Positions 6,099 to 8,110 of a DNA stretch of 8,110 bases are shown one piece after another; within the stretch, counting starts at the first letter, position 1, and the number at the start of each line of letters is the position of its first letter. The stretch is taken from contig CAIWVR010000267.1 of NCBI GenBank assembly GCA_903916165.1, positions 1 to 8,110 of the forward strand. Direction: 5' to 3'. Position numbers and translations under genes: made by a program. Under the pieces are notes generated by a model that had not been told where the DNA came from, made no database searches, and saw nothing but the letters and a program-made list of their open reading frames with translations. The DNA is from an uncultured Hyphomicrobiales bacterium (GTDB taxonomy: Bacteria; Pseudomonadota; Alphaproteobacteria; Rhizobiales; Beijerinckiaceae).

Positions 6099-6707
6099 AT
6101 GGCCAACGATCTTATCCGCTACGATCTTCTCGTCCAGGACGCCCTGCGCGGAGCTGTCCGCCGGGTCATGAGTGAGGTCGCCAAGGAAGGCCTTCCTGGC
6201 GAGCATCATTTCTACATCACCTTCCGCACCGGCGCGCCCGGGGTGCGCCTGTCGGCGGCCATGCGCCAGCAATATCCGGATGTGATGACGATCATCCTCC
6301 AGCATCAATTCTGGGATCTGTCGGTCGCCGAACAGAATTTCGAGGTCGGGCTGTCGTTTCGCAACGTGCCGGAGCGTCTGCTCGTGCCCTTCGACGCCCT
6401 GACGGAATTCTATGATCCTTCTGTCCAGTTTGGCTTGAAGTTCGAGGTTGATGAAGCGGGGCCGGAGGACGGTGCCAACGATCTCGAGCCCATGCCCACG
6501 CCGTCTCTGTCGCTGGCTCCGGCGTCGATCGCGACCCTGGCGACCCAGACAGATGCTCCGGTTGCGCATGCACGCGTCAAGAAGGAGACCGACAAGGCTG
6601 CATCGGACGACAAGCCCGCCGCGACAGACGCGCCCGCCACGGACGCTCCGGCTGCCGCCGAGCCCGGCAAGGTCGTCTCCATCGACGCTTTCCGCAAGAA
6701 GCACTGA
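6099..6707 (+). CDS. sspB: SspB-family ClpXP adaptor (SspB-alpha)
   Basis: Adaptor that binds ssrA-tagged proteins and tethers them to ClpX. It is 202 residues. The folded domain is about 1-119: IRYDLLVQDALRGAVRRVM, the GEHHFYITFRTGAPGV strand pair, MRQQYPDVMTIILQHQFWDL and VGLSFRNVPERLLVPFDALTEF, all characteristic of the family. A flexible Ala/Pro/Asp-rich linker follows (about 120-189), unusually rich in TDAPA repeats. The tail KVVSIDAFRKKH (190-202) is placed and composed like the ClpX-binding (XB) tail. The ATG at 6099 has only a weak GGA-type ribosome site. It lies about 25 nt after the tmRNA terminal hairpin and 9 nt before the DUF4169 gene, so it probably shares a transcript with its downstream neighbours and perhaps with ssrA. 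Confidence 0.93.
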   Translation: MANDLIRYDLLVQDALRGAVRRVMSEVAKEGLPGEHHFYITFRTGAPGVRLSAAMRQQYPDVMTIILQHQFWDLSVAEQNFEVGLSFRNVPERLLVPFDALTEFYDPSVQFGLKFEVDEAGPEDGANDLEPMPTPSLSLAPASIATLATQTDAPVAHARVKKETDKAASDDKPAATDAPATDAPAAAEPGKVVSIDAFRKKH

Positions 6708-6716
6708 CGGCGCGCC

Positions 6717-6923
6717 GTGGGCGAGATCGTCAACCTGCGCACCGCGCGCAAGAGCCGAAAGCGCGCGGAAGATGCACGGACCGCAGACGCCAACCGCGTC
6801 GCCTTTGGGCGCACCAAGGCCGAGCGGGCGCGCTCCGAAACAGAAAAGCTGCGCGCCGCCCGGCGTCTCGACGGGCATCACTTGCACTCCGCTCCGCAGC
6901 GTCCCGGCGACGAGCCGACATGA
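6717..6923 (+). CDS. DUF4169 family small protein
   Basis: Small, basic, highly charged protein of 68 residues with a GTG start. The pattern MGEIVNLRTARKSRKRAEDA, then ANRVAFGRTKAERARSE and AARRLDGHH, is that of the DUF4169 family, found almost only in alphaproteobacteria. It is predicted all-helical, with no signal peptide and no membrane segment; function is unknown. The last ~13 residues, after LDGHH, are not conserved-looking. It starts 9 nt after the sspB stop and overlaps the next gene as ATGA (6920-6923), so these genes form an operon. The lack of a clear ribosome site suggests dependence on upstream translation. Confidence 0.85.
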   Translation: MGEIVNLRTARKSRKRAEDARTADANRVAFGRTKAERARSETEKLRAARRLDGHHLHSAPQRPGDEPT

Positions 6924-7150
6924 GCGGCGATTCGATTCGCGTCATCAAGCACTCACTCGTCATCGCGGGACATCGCACATCCATCTCGCTTGAAGAGCCG
7001 TTCTGGACCGAACTGAAGGGCTTGGCTGCCGAACGCGGCCTGTCGCTGGCCAGTCTCGTCGCTGAAATCGACGGCGCGCGCGGCGGTGCCAACCTGTCCT
7101 CGGCGATCCGCGTCGCCCTGCTCGAACGCCTGCGCGCGAAGGCTCAATAG
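6920..7150 (+). CDS. Ribbon-helix-helix domain protein (RHH_4 type)
   Basis: Protein of 76 residues. The core HSLVIAGHRTSISLEEPFW (11-29), then LKGLAAERGLSLASLVAEID and GGANLSSAIRVALLE, matches the RHH_4 family: an N-terminal beta-strand (VIAGHRTSISL) followed by two helices. RHH proteins bind DNA as dimers through the paired strands. Here targets are unknown and no toxin partner is adjacent, so it need not be an antitoxin. It overlaps the DUF4169 gene by 4 nt (ATGA), and its 3' end overlaps the convergent AsmA-family gene by 7 nt. No self-regulatory operator could be picked out. Confidence 0.85.
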   Translation: MSGDSIRVIKHSLVIAGHRTSISLEEPFWTELKGLAAERGLSLASLVAEIDGARGGANLSSAIRVALLERLRAKAQ

Positions 7151-8110
7151 CGACCAAACGCAAGCGGATCCTCGAACGACGGGCGCGGCACCGGCAATAG
7201 ACCACCAGGCACAGGTCCAAAATCACCAGGCAAGGCCGGACGCGGTGGCGGCTGAGGCGGCTGAACCGGCGGTGGCGGCGGTGCCTGCTGAGGCGGCTGT
7301 GGCGGCTGTGGCGGCTGTGGCGGCTGCAATGCCTGCGATGCCTGCGATGCTTCCTCGGCGCGACGCTGCTCGTCCAGATAGATCACGACCTCCCGGTCAC
7401 GCCGGCGGATGAATTCGAAGGTCTTGGCCCGACGATTGAAAGAGGCGCGTTCGCGAATGTCGGCATCCAGCGCCTGGACGCGCGCAGCCGCACGCGCGAT
7501 GGCGCGCACGGAAATGGCGTTGAACAGCGGACCTGCATCGGTGCTGCGCTGGATGGCACCGGGCTTGCCCTGCCAGACCAGCGTCGCGGCAGGCGCTCCG
7601 CCCGTCCACTCCTTGGGCATGCGAGGTGCCGTCAGGTCCACGCGCGCGGATATGCCGGGCTGACGCAAGTCCCACGACATTTCAACACGCGGTTCATCCG
7701 TGGAGGCAAGCCGCACCACACCGGCCGCGATGGAGGCGTCAAAGGCCTTGGTGTCCATCTGCAGGGGTGCCGCCTCGAACTCGCGCAGCAATCGACCGCG
7801 CATCTCCACATCGTCGATATTGACCTTGCCGGCATCGGCGGCCTCGATCAGCCGCGTGATCGCCAAAGGATCGGCACCCGTGAAAGTGAGTGGATTCATC
7901 TTGATCGTGCCGCCGCCCGCCAACCCGCCAGCGAGCGCAAGCGCGCTTTGTCCGGTGGACGTGAATTCGAGATGTCCCGTCATCGCACCCCAGACCGGGC
8001 CGGAGGGAGCGCTGATATTCACGAGATCGACTTTGCCAGCCAGCGAGGCGCCGGAGCCGTCGCGTCGAAAGGCGAGTTGGCCGCCAGAGAGCTTGCCCGC
8101 GCCAAGCGTC
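7144..8110 (-). CDS. AsmA-family protein, C-terminal part (cut by window edge)
   Basis: The frame is open to the window edge; 321 residues to the stop are visible. A GTG at 8022 is inside the frame and not taken as the start, because the residues before it (GKLSGGQLAFRRDGSGASLAGKVDL) continue the AsmA C-terminal pattern. That pattern is LSGG, then a charged strand, GAMTGHLEFTSTGQSALALAGGLAGGGTI and repeated beta-strand-like segments. AsmA-family proteins are large inner-membrane-anchored periplasmic proteins linked to outer-membrane assembly and lipid transport. After the domain comes DADIRERASFNRRAK and a helical stretch, then a low-complexity Pro/Gln tail of about 45 residues ending SFEDPLAFGRY. 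The N-terminal membrane anchor should lie to the right of this window. The stop overlaps the convergent RHH gene. Confidence 0.85.
   Translation of the reverse strand, partial: TLGAGKLSGGQLAFRRDGSGASLAGKVDLVNISAPSGPVWGAMTGHLEFTSTGQSALALAGGLAGGGTIKMNPLTFTGADPLAITRLIEAADAGKVNIDDVEMRGRLLREFEAAPLQMDTKAFDASIAAGVVRLASTDEPRVEMSWDLRQPGISARVDLTAPRMPKEWTGGAPAATLVWQGKPGAIQRSTDAGPLFNAISVRAIARAAARVQALDADIRERASFNRRAKTFEFIRRRDREVVIYLDEQRRAEEASQASQALQPPQPPQPPQPPQQAPPPPPVQPPQPPPRPALPGDFGPVPGGLLPVPRPSFEDPLAFGRY
7292..7327. repeat. 9-bp tandem repeat (four units) coding the Pro/Gln tail
   Basis: GGCGGCTGT occurs three times exactly (7292-7300, 7301-7309, 7310-7318) and a fourth time with one change (7319-7327). 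On the minus strand it codes the PQP repeats in the AsmA-family tail. Next to it GCCTGCGAT is repeated twice (7331-7348), coding the SQA repeats. The array is in frame (9 bp), so its length can vary without a frameshift. Confidence 0.8.

Noticed and set aside
5946..6887. Long minus-strand open frame (313 codons) across ssrA and sspB
   Set aside because: It covers the tmRNA coding piece and is antisense to sspB, which has clear family motifs. No domain is recognisable.
6920..7150. RHH gene as the antitoxin of a toxin-antitoxin pair
   Set aside because: The upstream partner is a DUF4169 protein, not a known toxin. This pairing with sspB looks like conserved housekeeping context, and no toxin motif is seen.
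7086..7412. Plus-strand open frame with Ala/Val/Glu repeats
   Set aside because: It is the reverse reading of the Pro/Gln repeat tail of the AsmA-family gene.

Overview
The window is a GC-rich chromosomal segment from an alphaproteobacterium, most likely of the Hyphomicrobiales (Rhizobiales). Three things support this: a circularly permuted two-piece tmRNA gene, an SspB-alpha type ClpXP adaptor followed by DUF4169 and RHH_4 genes, and a palindromic intergenic repeat whose translation ([12 protein letters not shown]) is a familiar junk-peptide signature of proteobacterial genomes. Genus cannot be set from the sequence alone.

Positions 1 to 5411 hold a minus-strand cluster, read from right to left: thyA (thymidylate synthase), a 44-codon remnant of a GNAT acetyltransferase, folA (dihydrofolate reductase), hflK, hflC and a DegP/HtrA-type periplasmic serine protease. 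thyA, the remnant and folA are tightly spaced and look translationally coupled (14-nt gap, then a GTGA overlap). hflK and hflC share an ATGA overlap. The protease gene follows hflC after a 163-nt gap that holds a perfect 10-bp hairpin and a 16-bp tandem repeat.

Positions 5412 to 5744 are non-coding and carry a G/C hairpin and a palindromic repeat of about 99 bp, between the divergent thyA and ssrA genes. Positions 5745 to about 6075 are ssrA on the plus strand, with its acceptor piece first, a 40-nt intervening segment, then the coding piece with the tag ANDNYAPVAVAA. sspB starts about 25 nt later, followed by a DUF4169 gene and a ribbon-helix-helix gene. The last gene, on the minus strand and cut by the window edge, is the C-terminal third or so of an AsmA-family protein with a proline/glutamine-rich tail. 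It overlaps the ribbon-helix-helix gene tail to tail by 7 nt.

The window combines folate/dTMP metabolism (ThyA makes dihydrofolate, FolA recycles it) with protein quality control: HflKC modulates FtsH at the inner membrane, DegP degrades misfolded periplasmic proteins, tmRNA tags stalled nascent chains, and SspB hands those tagged chains to ClpXP. I see no wholly new system. The most distinctive points are the internally deleted GNAT gene kept between thyA and folA, the direct ssrA-sspB adjacency, and a leucine in DHFR where E. coli has Pro21.
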